A stretch of 5,777 nt of DNA, taken from positions 1 through 5,777 of the forward strand of contig CAMDSU010000125.1 in NCBI GenBank assembly GCA_945907335.1, read 5' to 3'. The notes beneath the pieces were generated by a model that searched no databases, had not been told where the DNA came from, and saw only the letters and a program-made list of their open reading frames with translations. This DNA comes from Bordetella parapertussis (GTDB lineage: Bacteria > Pseudomonadota > Gammaproteobacteria > Burkholderiales > Burkholderiaceae_C). Positions within the stretch are counted from its first letter, which is position 1; each line of letters begins with the position of its first letter. Positions 1-5,777 of this stretch are shown here, piece after piece. Made by a program: the position numbers and the translations under genes.

Positions 1-515
1 TGGGTGATGCGCGCTTGCTGCGCATCGCCGAACCGGTGACTGCGTTTGATACGCCCGCGTTGCATGCGCTTGTTGCAGACATGCGCGACACCATGGCGGC
101 GGTGAACGGCGCGGGATTGGCAGCACCGCAAATTGGTGTGAATTTGCAAGTGGTGATTTTTGGCGGCACACGCGTCAACCCGCGTTACCCCGATCGGCCA
201 CTGGTGCCGCAAACCGTGTTGATCAATCCGGTGATCACGCCCATCGGCGCAGACGAAGAACAGGACTGGGAAGGGTGTTTATCAGTGCCCGGCTTGCGCG
301 GCATGGTGCCCAGATGGGCGCATATTCATTACCAAGGGTTTGATGAAATGGGCCGCCGCATCGACCGCACGGTAGATGGTTTTCATGCGCGCGTGGTGCA
401 ACACGAATGCGACCACTTGATCGGCAAGCTGTACCCGATGCGGGTGCGGGACTTCACACAGTTCGGCTACACCGAGGTGTTGTTTCCGCAGATCGGGGAG
501 GTGGAGGATGATTGA
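1..515 (+). CDS. def: Peptide deformylase, 5'-truncated by the window edge
   Basis: Removes the N-formyl group from nascent proteins in the cytoplasm; a metallohydrolase. Seen: 170 residues from base 3 to a TGA at 513-515, with all three family motifs: GLAAPQIG (visible residues 38-45), EGCLS (90-94) and HECDH (134-138). By family knowledge Cys92, His134 and His138 bind the metal and Glu135 is the catalytic base; all are present. The frame is already open at the left edge and reads [12 protein letters not shown], which matches the usual start of the family after roughly 5-10 residues, so the true start lies just outside the window and the TTG at 15 is not the start. Apart from the missing start the protein looks intact and of normal length. 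It converges on crtB and has no functional link to photosynthesis; it probably marks the edge of the photosynthesis cluster. Bacteria often carry two def paralogues, and I cannot tell which this is. Confidence 0.96.
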   Translation, partial: GDARLLRIAEPVTAFDTPALHALVADMRDTMAAVNGAGLAAPQIGVNLQVVIFGGTRVNPRYPDRPLVPQTVLINPVITPIGADEEQDWEGCLSVPGLRGMVPRWAHIHYQGFDEMGRRIDRTVDGFHARVVQHECDHLIGKLYPMRVRDFTQFGYTEVLFPQIGEVEDD

Positions 516-558
516 GTTAATTGGAACCTGACCCCAATTAACCAATTAAACAATTAAC
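516..558. repeat. Palindrome plus 8-bp tandem repeats between converging genes
   Basis: Seen: GTTAATTGG at 516-524 is the exact reverse complement of CCAATTAAC at 534-542, giving a 9-bp stem with a 9-nt loop (AACCTGACC). The right arm is the first of three tandem 8-bp units: CAATTAAC (535-542), CAATTAAA (543-550) and CAATTAAC (551-558). The last overlaps the crtB stop codon at 554-556. The left arm could also pair with the second unit. The element fills the whole gap between def and crtB, so it may act as a shared, two-way transcript end. The stem is AT-rich with only two outer-to-loop G-C pairs and no clean T-tract, so it is a poor classical intrinsic terminator. It may instead be a member of a dispersed palindromic repeat family. 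Confidence 0.75.
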
Positions 559-1615
559 GCTGAAACCTGTTGACTGGCATGCCTGAGCTCTGTCTTCTCT
601 GCATCTCCAAGCGCTCAAACATATTCAACATGGATTCAATGCGCGGTGGTTTAGGCAACGTCATTTCCATCGCAGCCTCAGCGCTGAGTTGACACTGCTC
701 CACCAGATACGCAATGCCTGCCAGCGGCAGGGGTTGTTGGCGCTGTACGCTCACCCAACGTGATTGCAACCAAGCGCGTGCCAGCAGCCACAGCTTGCGC
801 TTGCCGCTGACCACGCTGCGTTGGTGCACCGGGTCCATGCCGCTGCGGCGCAGTTGGTGACCGATCTCGGCATAAATCAAATTGGCAGACATGATGGCCG
901 AGCGGCAGTCGCGCGGCAAATGCGCAATGCCTGCGACCGATTGTTTGTACAAGCTGTCTGCCTCTTGCAGCACGCGTTCGACCACGCGTTGCAGCGCAGG
1001 GGTACACGCGGGAGACAGCAACCATTCGTCGGGGTTGATGCCTTCTTCGCGCATCCATTGCAGCGGTAAATACACACGGCCAATGCGTGCGTCTTCACCG
1101 ACATCCCGCGCGATATTGGTCAGTTGCATGGCAACACCGAGTTCACACGCACGCGCCAAGGTAACCGCTTGTTGCGGGCCCATGATCCAGCACATCATGG
1201 CGCCCACGCTGCCCGCGACCCGCGCAGCGTAGCCATGCAAATCTTCCATGGTCTCGTAACGTCGCTCGTGGCCGTCCCAAGCGAAACCATCCAGCAAGGC
1301 ATCCAACAAATGGCGGGGCAGGGCGTGGCGTTGCACCACGACGGACAAGGCGCGGTCTTCGACGGTGTTCTCAGGTTGCCCGGCGTAAATACGGTCCAGC
1401 CTGTGGTGCAGCACTTTCAAACTGCGTTCGATGGAGTCGCCCAAATCCACCATGTCGTCGGCCACGCGGCAAAACGCATACAAGGCAATGGCGGCATCGC
1501 GAATGCGCTTGGGCAATAAACGGCTGGCCGCGAAAAAAGTTTTAGAGCCGCCGCGCATCATCTCGACGCAAGCAGCCAGATCGTGATCGGCTTGGTCAGT
1601 AAACGGCAAGGGCAT
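554..1615 (-). CDS. crtB: 15-cis-phytoene synthase CrtB
   Basis: Condenses two geranylgeranyl diphosphates to phytoene, the first committed step of carotenoid synthesis. Seen: 353 residues with the head-to-head prenyl synthase fold signatures. The first Asp-rich motif is DDMVD (53-57), preceded by the typical FCRVA; the second is NIARDVGED (167-175), followed by GRVYLP. Both bind Mg-diphosphate in this family. The sequence RGGSKTFF near the N-terminus (21-28) and YAARVAGSVG (129-138) also match the family. The ATG start at 1615 overlaps the end of crtI by 20 bp and has a Shine-Dalgarno-like AGGTGG six bases upstream, inside crtI. It is the last gene of the minus-strand operon and ends in TAA next to the convergent def gene. 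The C-terminal tail after about residue 320 is less conserved. Length is normal. No frameshift or missing catalytic residue is seen. Squalene/hydroxysqualene synthase relatives are the only alternative, and the crtI neighbour argues against them. Confidence 0.96.
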   Translation of the reverse strand: MPLPFTDQADHDLAACVEMMRGGSKTFFAASRLLPKRIRDAAIALYAFCRVADDMVDLGDSIERSLKVLHHRLDRIYAGQPENTVEDRALSVVVQRHALPRHLLDALLDGFAWDGHERRYETMEDLHGYAARVAGSVGAMMCWIMGPQQAVTLARACELGVAMQLTNIARDVGEDARIGRVYLPLQWMREEGINPDEWLLSPACTPALQRVVERVLQEADSLYKQSVAGIAHLPRDCRSAIMSANLIYAEIGHQLRRSGMDPVHQRSVVSGKRKLWLLARAWLQSRWVSVQRQQPLPLAGIAYLVEQCQLSAEAAMEMTLPKPPRIESMLNMFERLEMQRRQSSGMPVNRFQR

Positions 1616-3134
1616 GGGGCACCACCTGTTCGAGCATTTTGGCCGACATCAACACACTGGGAACACCGGCGCCAGGTTGCGTGCCTGCGCCCACGAGAAA
1701 AAGGTTTTGAATATCTTCGCTGCGGTTGTGCGGCCGAAACCACGCGCTTTGCGTGATGACGGGTTCAAGTCCGAAGCCCGCACCTTTGAACGACCACAAG
1801 CGGTCTTGAAAATCTTGCGGCGTGCTCACTTTGGATGTCACGATGTGTTGTTTCAAACCGGGCAGCACGCTGTCTTGCAAGGCCGTGGCGATGGCATCAC
1901 GGTATTGCTCGGTGATGGCCGGCCAGTCGGTGCCGCTGCTCAGGTTGGGTACCACGGAGAGCGCGTAAAACGTGTCGCATCCATGGGGCGCCAGCGACGG
2001 GTCGGTGGCAGTAGGCCGGTACAGGTACAAGCTGAAATCTTTGGACAGCGTGTGATTTTTGAAAATATCTTGCAACAAACCTTTGTAGCGCGGGCCCAGC
2101 ACCATCATGTGGTGCGGCACGTCTTTGAATTGCTTGTCAGTGCCGAAATACCAGACAAATAATCCTGATGAATAGTTGCCTTTTTCAATGCGGCGGTTGC
2201 TCCAACTGGGGCGGTATTTTTCTTCGATCAGGTATTTGTAAGTCCATGCGGCATCTGCGTTGCTGACCACGATGTCTGCGCCTATCAATTCGCCATTTTC
2301 CAATTCGACCGCAACAGCCTTGCCGTCTTTCACGCGAATTTGGGTGACGGGCGCGTTGTAGCGAATAGGCACTCTGCGGTCTTTGAGCAATTCCACCAAG
2401 GCATTGACAATGGCGCCTGTGCCACCCATGGCCGAGTGAACGCCCCAGCGTTGCTCCAGTATGTGTATCAGCGAATACACGCAGGTGACTGAAAAAGGAT
2501 TGCCACCAATGAGCAGCGGATGAAAGCTCATGACGATGCGCAGTTTGGGGTGCTTGAGGTATCGCGCCACCATGCTGTGTATGGAGCGCCAGGCTTTCAT
2601 GCGCACCAAATTCGGCAAGGCTTTGATGACGTCGCCGATGGTTTCAAACGGCACAGATCCCAGTTCCACAAACCCCAATTCGTAGCAACGCGCAGACGCC
2701 TTCATCAGGTCTTTGAAGCCCTGCACATCTGAGGGGCTGATGGCTTCAATTTGTGCCAGCATGGCGGCTTCGTCGTTGCTGTAATCGAAGTGCGTGCCAT
2801 CGTCAAAACGGATGCGGTAGAAAGGCGACATGGGACGCAAATCGACATAGTCCTCCATGCGTTGACCGCACAGCGTGAACAACTCTTCGAGCAAATGAGG
2901 CAGGGTGATGATGGTCGGGCCCGCATCGAAAGTGAAGCCATCTTGTTTGTGCACATAAGCGCGTCCACCGGGTGCGTCGAGTTTTTCCAACACCTGAACT
3001 TGGTAGCCCATCACGCTCAAGCGAATGGCCGCGGCCAAGCCGCCAAAGCCACTGCCAATGACTACTGCGCGGGGCGAATGGCGCGCCGGGGTTTCGCCGG
3101 GGGCGCGTTCGGTTTGTGTGCGAAATGCATTCAT
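1596..3134 (-). CDS. crtI: Phytoene desaturase CrtI
   Basis: FAD-dependent membrane-associated enzyme that introduces double bonds into phytoene, giving neurosporene (three steps) or lycopene (four steps). Seen: 512 residues from the chosen start. The N-terminal dinucleotide-binding motif is VVIGSGFGG (24-32), followed by the acidic end of the second strand in VQVLEK (46-51) and GGRAY (56-60). The C-terminal bacterial phytoene dehydrogenase signature NLFLVGAGTQPGAGVPS (477-493) is complete. The frame stays open to an ATG at 3245, but I chose the ATG at 3134 because it overlaps the puhE stop as ATGA and places the FAD motif near residue 25, as usual; the 37 extra residues look like unrelated puhE antiframe sequence. 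No good Shine-Dalgarno site is seen at 3134, so translation is probably coupled to puhE. Related CrtD or CrtP-type desaturases are alternatives, but the pairing with crtB supports CrtI. Which product it makes cannot be read from the sequence. Confidence 0.96.
   Translation of the reverse strand: MNAFRTQTERAPGETPARHSPRAVVIGSGFGGLAAAIRLSVMGYQVQVLEKLDAPGGRAYVHKQDGFTFDAGPTIITLPHLLEELFTLCGQRMEDYVDLRPMSPFYRIRFDDGTHFDYSNDEAAMLAQIEAISPSDVQGFKDLMKASARCYELGFVELGSVPFETIGDVIKALPNLVRMKAWRSIHSMVARYLKHPKLRIVMSFHPLLIGGNPFSVTCVYSLIHILEQRWGVHSAMGGTGAIVNALVELLKDRRVPIRYNAPVTQIRVKDGKAVAVELENGELIGADIVVSNADAAWTYKYLIEEKYRPSWSNRRIEKGNYSSGLFVWYFGTDKQFKDVPHHMMVLGPRYKGLLQDIFKNHTLSKDFSLYLYRPTATDPSLAPHGCDTFYALSVVPNLSSGTDWPAITEQYRDAIATALQDSVLPGLKQHIVTSKVSTPQDFQDRLWSFKGAGFGLEPVITQSAWFRPHNRSEDIQNLFLVGAGTQPGAGVPSVLMSAKMLEQVVPHALAVY
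1622..1627 (-). promoter_or_regulatory. Shine-Dalgarno site of crtB
   Basis: AGGTGG on the minus strand, six bases before the crtB ATG at 1615-1613. It lies within the last codons of crtI, so crtB translation can initiate independently of, or be coupled to, termination of crtI at 1598-1596. Confidence 0.6.
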
Positions 3135-3982
3135 GCGGGGTCTGCTTGGTTGGCTGCATTGACCGGTACTCTGACCGGCGCAGGGGTGTCTATCAATGGT
3201 GTGCGTGTCGTGGCATACGGGCTGCGCTTCATGGCCCAACCCCACAAGCGTTGCAGCGGCAGTGCAAACACCATCAACACATGTTCAATGATGGCCAAGC
3301 CCAGCAGCGACGACAACAACACCCAACCGGTGTTGATGATCACCGCGCCGGTGAGCAATTCCCAGACCATCCACGACCAGACCACCACCGACAGGGCCAT
3401 GGTGAAAAAGAAGAATGGGCTGACGCGGCCACTTTTGAAATAGCTGCCGATATAGCGCAGGTGCACCGGCAAATACTGTTCGCCCACTTGCGGCACACCA
3501 AAAAACAAATTGAGTTTGGCGCTCAAGCGCATGCACCACAGCAAAGCAAAGGTACACAAGGCGACATGGTTGGGTTGGCCTTGTTGCAAAGCGAGCAACA
3601 CGCCAAAGTTAAACAGCAAGGCCACCTCGTGGTAGAGCAGCGCCATGACAGATTGGCCAAAGCGTTTGTTCAGGCCCAGGCCGGGGTCTAAGGGCGTGCG
3701 ACGCGGCCCGGCCAACCATCCCGTGAGAAAGGCCATCTCATGCCAACTCCACATGGCGATCACGCTGACAAAGCCGATATAGGCATTGGTCACGGAATGC
3801 GAACGCATGCTGAGTGAAGCGGTCCATAAGCTCAAGCCCAGCAAAAAGCTGAGACAAAACATGCTCCAACGAAATGTGGAGGTCGGCAGACGCACCAACC
3901 ACAAAATGGCGCCCGTGCCTAACCACCAGCAAAACACCGCAAACAAGCTGGCGCCAAGCGTGGTGGTGAAAAAATCAGTCAT
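3131..3982 (-). CDS. puhE: PuhE, photosynthetic complex assembly/bacteriochlorophyll modulator (DUF3623 family)
   Basis: Integral membrane protein found only with photosynthesis clusters. In Rhodobacter capsulatus, puhE mutants shift poorly from aerobic to phototrophic growth, and PuhE was proposed as a negative modulator of bacteriochlorophyll production; its biochemical activity is unknown. Seen: 283 residues with about six or seven hydrophobic segments (roughly 10-30, 39-57, 67-90, 111-132, 138-155, 189-210, 218-245) and a hydrophilic Pro/Arg-rich tail after 250. Conserved-looking family stretches are WSWHEMAFLTGWLAGPRR (78-95) and FFGVPQVGEQYLPVHLRY (160-177); the first includes a His and Glu that could be functional. 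The gene starts 12 bp after acsF with only a weak Shine-Dalgarno site and shares ATGA with crtI at its end. In many alphaproteobacteria acsF-puhE is followed by hemA; here carotenoid genes follow. Identification rests on both sequence pattern and position. Confidence 0.93.
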   Translation of the reverse strand: MTDFFTTTLGASLFAVFCWWLGTGAILWLVRLPTSTFRWSMFCLSFLLGLSLWTASLSMRSHSVTNAYIGFVSVIAMWSWHEMAFLTGWLAGPRRTPLDPGLGLNKRFGQSVMALLYHEVALLFNFGVLLALQQGQPNHVALCTFALLWCMRLSAKLNLFFGVPQVGEQYLPVHLRYIGSYFKSGRVSPFFFFTMALSVVVWSWMVWELLTGAVIINTGWVLLSSLLGLAIIEHVLMVFALPLQRLWGWAMKRSPYATTRTPLIDTPAPVRVPVNAANQADPA

Positions 3983-3994
3983 TCAAACAATCCA

Positions 3995-5107
3995 TCACCA
4001 AGTGGGTTGCATGCGGATATCCGCAGGCAATTCGTTTTTCTTGACCGGCAACAGATACAGCTTGCCGAAGGTATACGCCGCTTGCACAGCGGTGATGGCG
4101 CGGCCGGCCAAGCCGATCAAGCCACCGCGTTCTTTGGCCTTGGCGTTTGCGATGGACAGTTCAACCAGTCGTGTCATGCAAGCGCGGAATGTGGGATGGT
4201 CGATATCGACTTCTATGGGGAACACCTGGCGTGCAATGTCCGAGGTGATGCGAAACACTTCATAGTCGTAGTTGGTGGACTCAAAGCCCATGGCTTCGTG
4301 CAATAACGGACGGGTATGGTCGCGTACATACATGGTGGCATACACCGCCAGAATGAAAAATCGGATCCACAGCAAGTTGACACCGCGCAGCAAATCGGGG
4401 TTGGCCCGCATGATCAGTGCAAACGATTCGCCGTGGCGAAATTCGTCGTTGCACCAGCGTTCAAACCAACGGAAGATGGGGTGAAAGCGTTTGTCCGGGT
4501 GCTTTTCCAGCTGACGGTAAATGGTGATGTAACGCGCATAGCCGATTTTTTCCGACAAGTAGGTGGCGTAAAAAATGAATTTGGGTTTGAAGAAAGTGTA
4601 GGACTTGGTGCGCTTGAGTTGGCCCAGGTCAATGCCCAAATCAAAGTCGCGCAAGGACTGGTTGATGAAGCCGGCATGGCGGGATTCGTCACGCGCCATG
4701 AAGGTCATCAGTTGTTTGATGTCGGGGTTTTTCACATGCTTGCGCACTTCGTTGTACAAAATACAACCGGAGAATTCGGAGGTCAGTGAGCTGATGAGAA
4801 AGTCTAAAAATTCTTGACGCATCTCGGGGGACAACTGCGGCATGAGTTCGCGCACTTCATCGGCGAAAGCGGCATCACGCTGAAAATGGTCGTGGTTGTT
4901 GTCGCCTTCGTACTCTTTCATCATGATGTCCCACTCGGCGCGCACCGATTCGATATTCAACTTGTCCATTGCGTCGAAATCGGTGGTGTAAAAGCGCGGG
5001 CTGAGCACGGTGTTGCGCACGGCTTTGGCATTGGCATCGGCGGCGTTTTCAACCGTGCCGATCAGCAATTCAACATGGTCAAAGTCAAGGGCGGCAGCTT
5101 GGGTCAT
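3995..5107 (-). CDS. acsF: Oxygen-dependent Mg-protoporphyrin IX monomethyl ester cyclase AcsF
   Basis: Forms the isocyclic ring E of (bacterio)chlorophyll, turning Mg-protoporphyrin IX monomethyl ester into divinyl-protochlorophyllide with O2 and reductant. It belongs to the diiron carboxylate proteins. Seen: 370 residues, normal for the family. Two ligand repeats are present: Glu111 with DESRH (Glu141, His144), and a second set with Glu222 and His225 in DEFRHGE; Glu186 in YLSEKIG is a likely partner for the second set. [29 protein letters not shown] (165-193, only key parts cited here) is a strongly conserved family stretch. Start: ATG at 5107, preceded by AGGAG six bases upstream inside the end of puhC. 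Neighbours are the puh assembly genes. An anaerobic BchE cyclase would be a radical-SAM protein with a cysteine motif, which this lacks. No bciE or ycf54 auxiliary gene is in the window; the Rubrivivax AcsF is reported to work without them. Confidence 0.97.
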   Translation of the reverse strand: MTQAAALDFDHVELLIGTVENAADANAKAVRNTVLSPRFYTTDFDAMDKLNIESVRAEWDIMMKEYEGDNNHDHFQRDAAFADEVRELMPQLSPEMRQEFLDFLISSLTSEFSGCILYNEVRKHVKNPDIKQLMTFMARDESRHAGFINQSLRDFDLGIDLGQLKRTKSYTFFKPKFIFYATYLSEKIGYARYITIYRQLEKHPDKRFHPIFRWFERWCNDEFRHGESFALIMRANPDLLRGVNLLWIRFFILAVYATMYVRDHTRPLLHEAMGFESTNYDYEVFRITSDIARQVFPIEVDIDHPTFRACMTRLVELSIANAKAKERGGLIGLAGRAITAVQAAYTFGKLYLLPVKKNELPADIRMQPTW

Positions 5108-5110
5108 GGC

Positions 5111-5587
5111 TTACTCCTGGATAGTATTCTGAAAAGATGTGGCGTGAATATGCAAGCGGGCAAACGATGACATATTGGTCGGGCCGAAGGATTCAAGGTC
5201 GATGCGCACGCCGGTAGCCGGGTCGTTCAGTGTCAGGCGACCATCGGTGCGGCCGATGAGGTCAAACGCAGGGCCGGAGCCAATGCCACGGCGCATGCGT
5301 TCGCGCGACAAAGTGCGCAGCGTGCCGCGCACAAACCCTTGCTCGCCTTGGTAGCGGGCGATTTCCATTTGGTTATTGGCGTCCAGCACAGCAATGTCAC
5401 CGTTCGGGCGGTCTTCAAAACGCAGTGTCAATTGCCAACTGACGGCGGCATCGTCTTGCGGTGCCACCATGCCTTGGCCGCGCAACAACGCCACCACCAA
5501 CAGCACGCTGCTGAGAAAGCCGACAAAGATCCAACCGGTGAGACCGTGTTGTCCGGGCAGGTTTTGGTTGGAGATGGATTGGCTCAT
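5111..5587 (-). CDS. puhC: Photosynthetic complex assembly protein PuhC
   Basis: A membrane-anchored protein that in Rhodobacter capsulatus is needed for optimal phototrophic growth and normal amounts or organisation of the RC-LH1 core; its precise mechanism is unknown. Seen: 158 residues with a short N-terminal segment, one transmembrane helix at about 17-36 ending at Arg36, and a soluble domain likely on the periplasmic side (inference). The soluble domain carries the family pattern: LRFEDRPNGDIAVLDA (55-70), GFVRGTLRTLSRERMRRGIG (84-103), DGRLTLNDPATG (115-126) and SFGPTN (133-138). The ATG at 5587 overlaps the puhB stop as ATGA, with AGGCGG seven bases upstream, and the TAA stop lies 3 bp before acsF. 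In many alphaproteobacteria a small gene sits between puhC and acsF; here there is no space for one. Length is typical. Confidence 0.93.
   Translation of the reverse strand: MSQSISNQNLPGQHGLTGWIFVGFLSSVLLVVALLRGQGMVAPQDDAAVSWQLTLRFEDRPNGDIAVLDANNQMEIARYQGEQGFVRGTLRTLSRERMRRGIGSGPAFDLIGRTDGRLTLNDPATGVRIDLESFGPTNMSSFARLHIHATSFQNTIQE
5114..5118 (-). promoter_or_regulatory. Shine-Dalgarno site of acsF
   Basis: AGGAG on the minus strand lies six bases before the acsF ATG (5107-5105). It is encoded by the last two sense codons of puhC and is the strongest ribosome-binding site in the window, suggesting acsF is translated efficiently relative to its neighbours (inference). Confidence 0.8.
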
Positions 5588-5777
5588 GCGGTTACCGCCT
5601 GTGTGCTGCGATGGTTCACAGGGAGCGATGGTTGTTCATCGATGATGTCGCCCAACATGACGGGCACGCTGGGATTGGCTTCGCGCCAGGCTTGCACCAG
5701 GCGCTCGCCCACGCGCACCGCATCGGGTATGAGGCGCAAGCAAGGCTCGGGGTTTTTCAGCGCCCAAGGTTTGGCAT
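5584..5777 (-). CDS. puhB: PuhB, photosynthetic complex assembly protein, C-terminal end only
   Basis: PuhB is a membrane protein that assists reaction-centre assembly, with a secondary effect on LH1, in Rhodobacter capsulatus. Only the last 63 residues are in the window. Reading the minus strand from 5775, the sequence starts AKPWALKNPEPCLRLIPDAV and continues open to a TGA at 5586-5584. This matches what I recall of the PuhB C-terminus, where a PW-x-L-x-x-P-x-P-x-L-R-x-x-PDA pattern follows the last membrane segment. The final 30 or so residues are a hydrophilic, Pro/Ser/Thr-containing tail and probably variable. The stop overlaps the puhC ATG by 4 bp. The PH-like domain and membrane helices expected for PuhB lie outside the window. 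Position directly before puhC supports the call. Confidence 0.85.
   Translation of the reverse strand, partial: AKPWALKNPEPCLRLIPDAVRVGERLVQAWREANPSVPVMLGDIIDEQPSLPVNHRSTQAVTA
5595..5600 (-). promoter_or_regulatory. Probable Shine-Dalgarno site of puhC
   Basis: AGGCGG on the minus strand, seven bases before the puhC ATG at 5587-5585 and inside the end of puhB. It is a moderate match only; the ATGA overlap with puhB suggests coupled translation as well. Confidence 0.45.

Noticed and set aside
15..17. TTG as the start codon of def
   Set aside because: The upstream codons in frame (GDAR) match the family N-terminus, so the gene continues leftward out of the window.
516..542. A classical rho-independent terminator between def and crtB
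   Set aside because: The stem is AT-rich, the loop is 9 nt and neither side has a convincing run of T. A role in transcript ending remains possible but is not shown by the sequence.
1614..2162. A 182-residue open frame on the plus strand
   Set aside because: Antisense to the well-supported crtI and without any recognisable family pattern.
3135..3245. A 37-codon in-frame extension of crtI upstream to an ATG at 3245
   Set aside because: It overlaps the puhE C-terminal coding sequence in another frame, is rich in His, Cys and Pro unlike a CrtI N-terminus, and would push the FAD motif to about residue 61. The ATGA overlap at 3134 is the more natural start.
2751..3443. A 230-residue open frame on the plus strand
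   Set aside because: It lies antisense across crtI and puhE, has no recognisable domain and shows the low-complexity His/Ala/Gln make-up of an antisense shadow.
3116..3691. A 191-residue open frame on the plus strand
   Set aside because: Antisense to puhE, rich in Gln and His, with no domain pattern. Both strands being open reflects the GC-biased codon use of puhE.
4316..4789. A 157-residue open frame on the plus strand
   Set aside because: Entirely antisense to acsF, whose diiron motifs fix the coding frame.

Overview
The window is the downstream end of a purple-bacterial photosynthesis gene cluster, read mostly on the minus strand, followed by a convergent housekeeping gene. In transcription order on the minus strand (window right to left) the genes are puhB (C-terminal end only), puhC, acsF, puhE, crtI and crtB. 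A peptide deformylase gene (def) on the plus strand, missing its first few codons, runs toward crtB from the left edge. There are no RNA genes, CRISPR arrays, insertion sequences or phage genes that I can see.

The organism is most likely an aerobic or facultative anoxygenic phototrophic proteobacterium. The Puh assembly proteins are specific to bacteria with type-II reaction centres and bacteriochlorophyll a. AcsF is the oxygen-dependent ring-E cyclase, so bacteriochlorophyll is made under oxic conditions. I infer a betaproteobacterium (Burkholderiales, of the Rubrivivax/Rhodoferax/Limnohabitans kind). The reasons are moderate GC content (not counted), the style of the proteins, and the absence of hemA (5-aminolevulinate synthase) after puhE, where many alphaproteobacteria carry it. 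This placement needs a phylogeny.

The minus-strand genes are packed extremely tightly. puhB and puhC overlap by 4 bp (ATGA), 3 bp separate puhC from acsF, 12 bp separate acsF from puhE, puhE and crtI overlap by 4 bp (ATGA), and crtI and crtB overlap by 20 bp. There is no room for a promoter between them apart from sites inside coding sequence. The whole block is therefore probably the distal part of one long operon whose promoter lies outside the window, probably upstream of puhA/lhaA or further into the bch genes.

Functionally the block joins three needs of one membrane complex: assembly of the RC-LH1 core (PuhB, PuhC, PuhE), the oxygen-dependent step of bacteriochlorophyll synthesis (AcsF), and the first two committed steps of carotenoid synthesis (CrtB makes phytoene, CrtI desaturates it). 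The only true intergenic DNA is 38 bp between the converging ends of def and crtB. It holds a 9-bp inverted repeat and, running into the crtB stop, three tandem 8-bp repeats. This is the part of the window least explained by known genes. I found no clearly novel system; the main points of interest are the fused operon layout and that small repeat.
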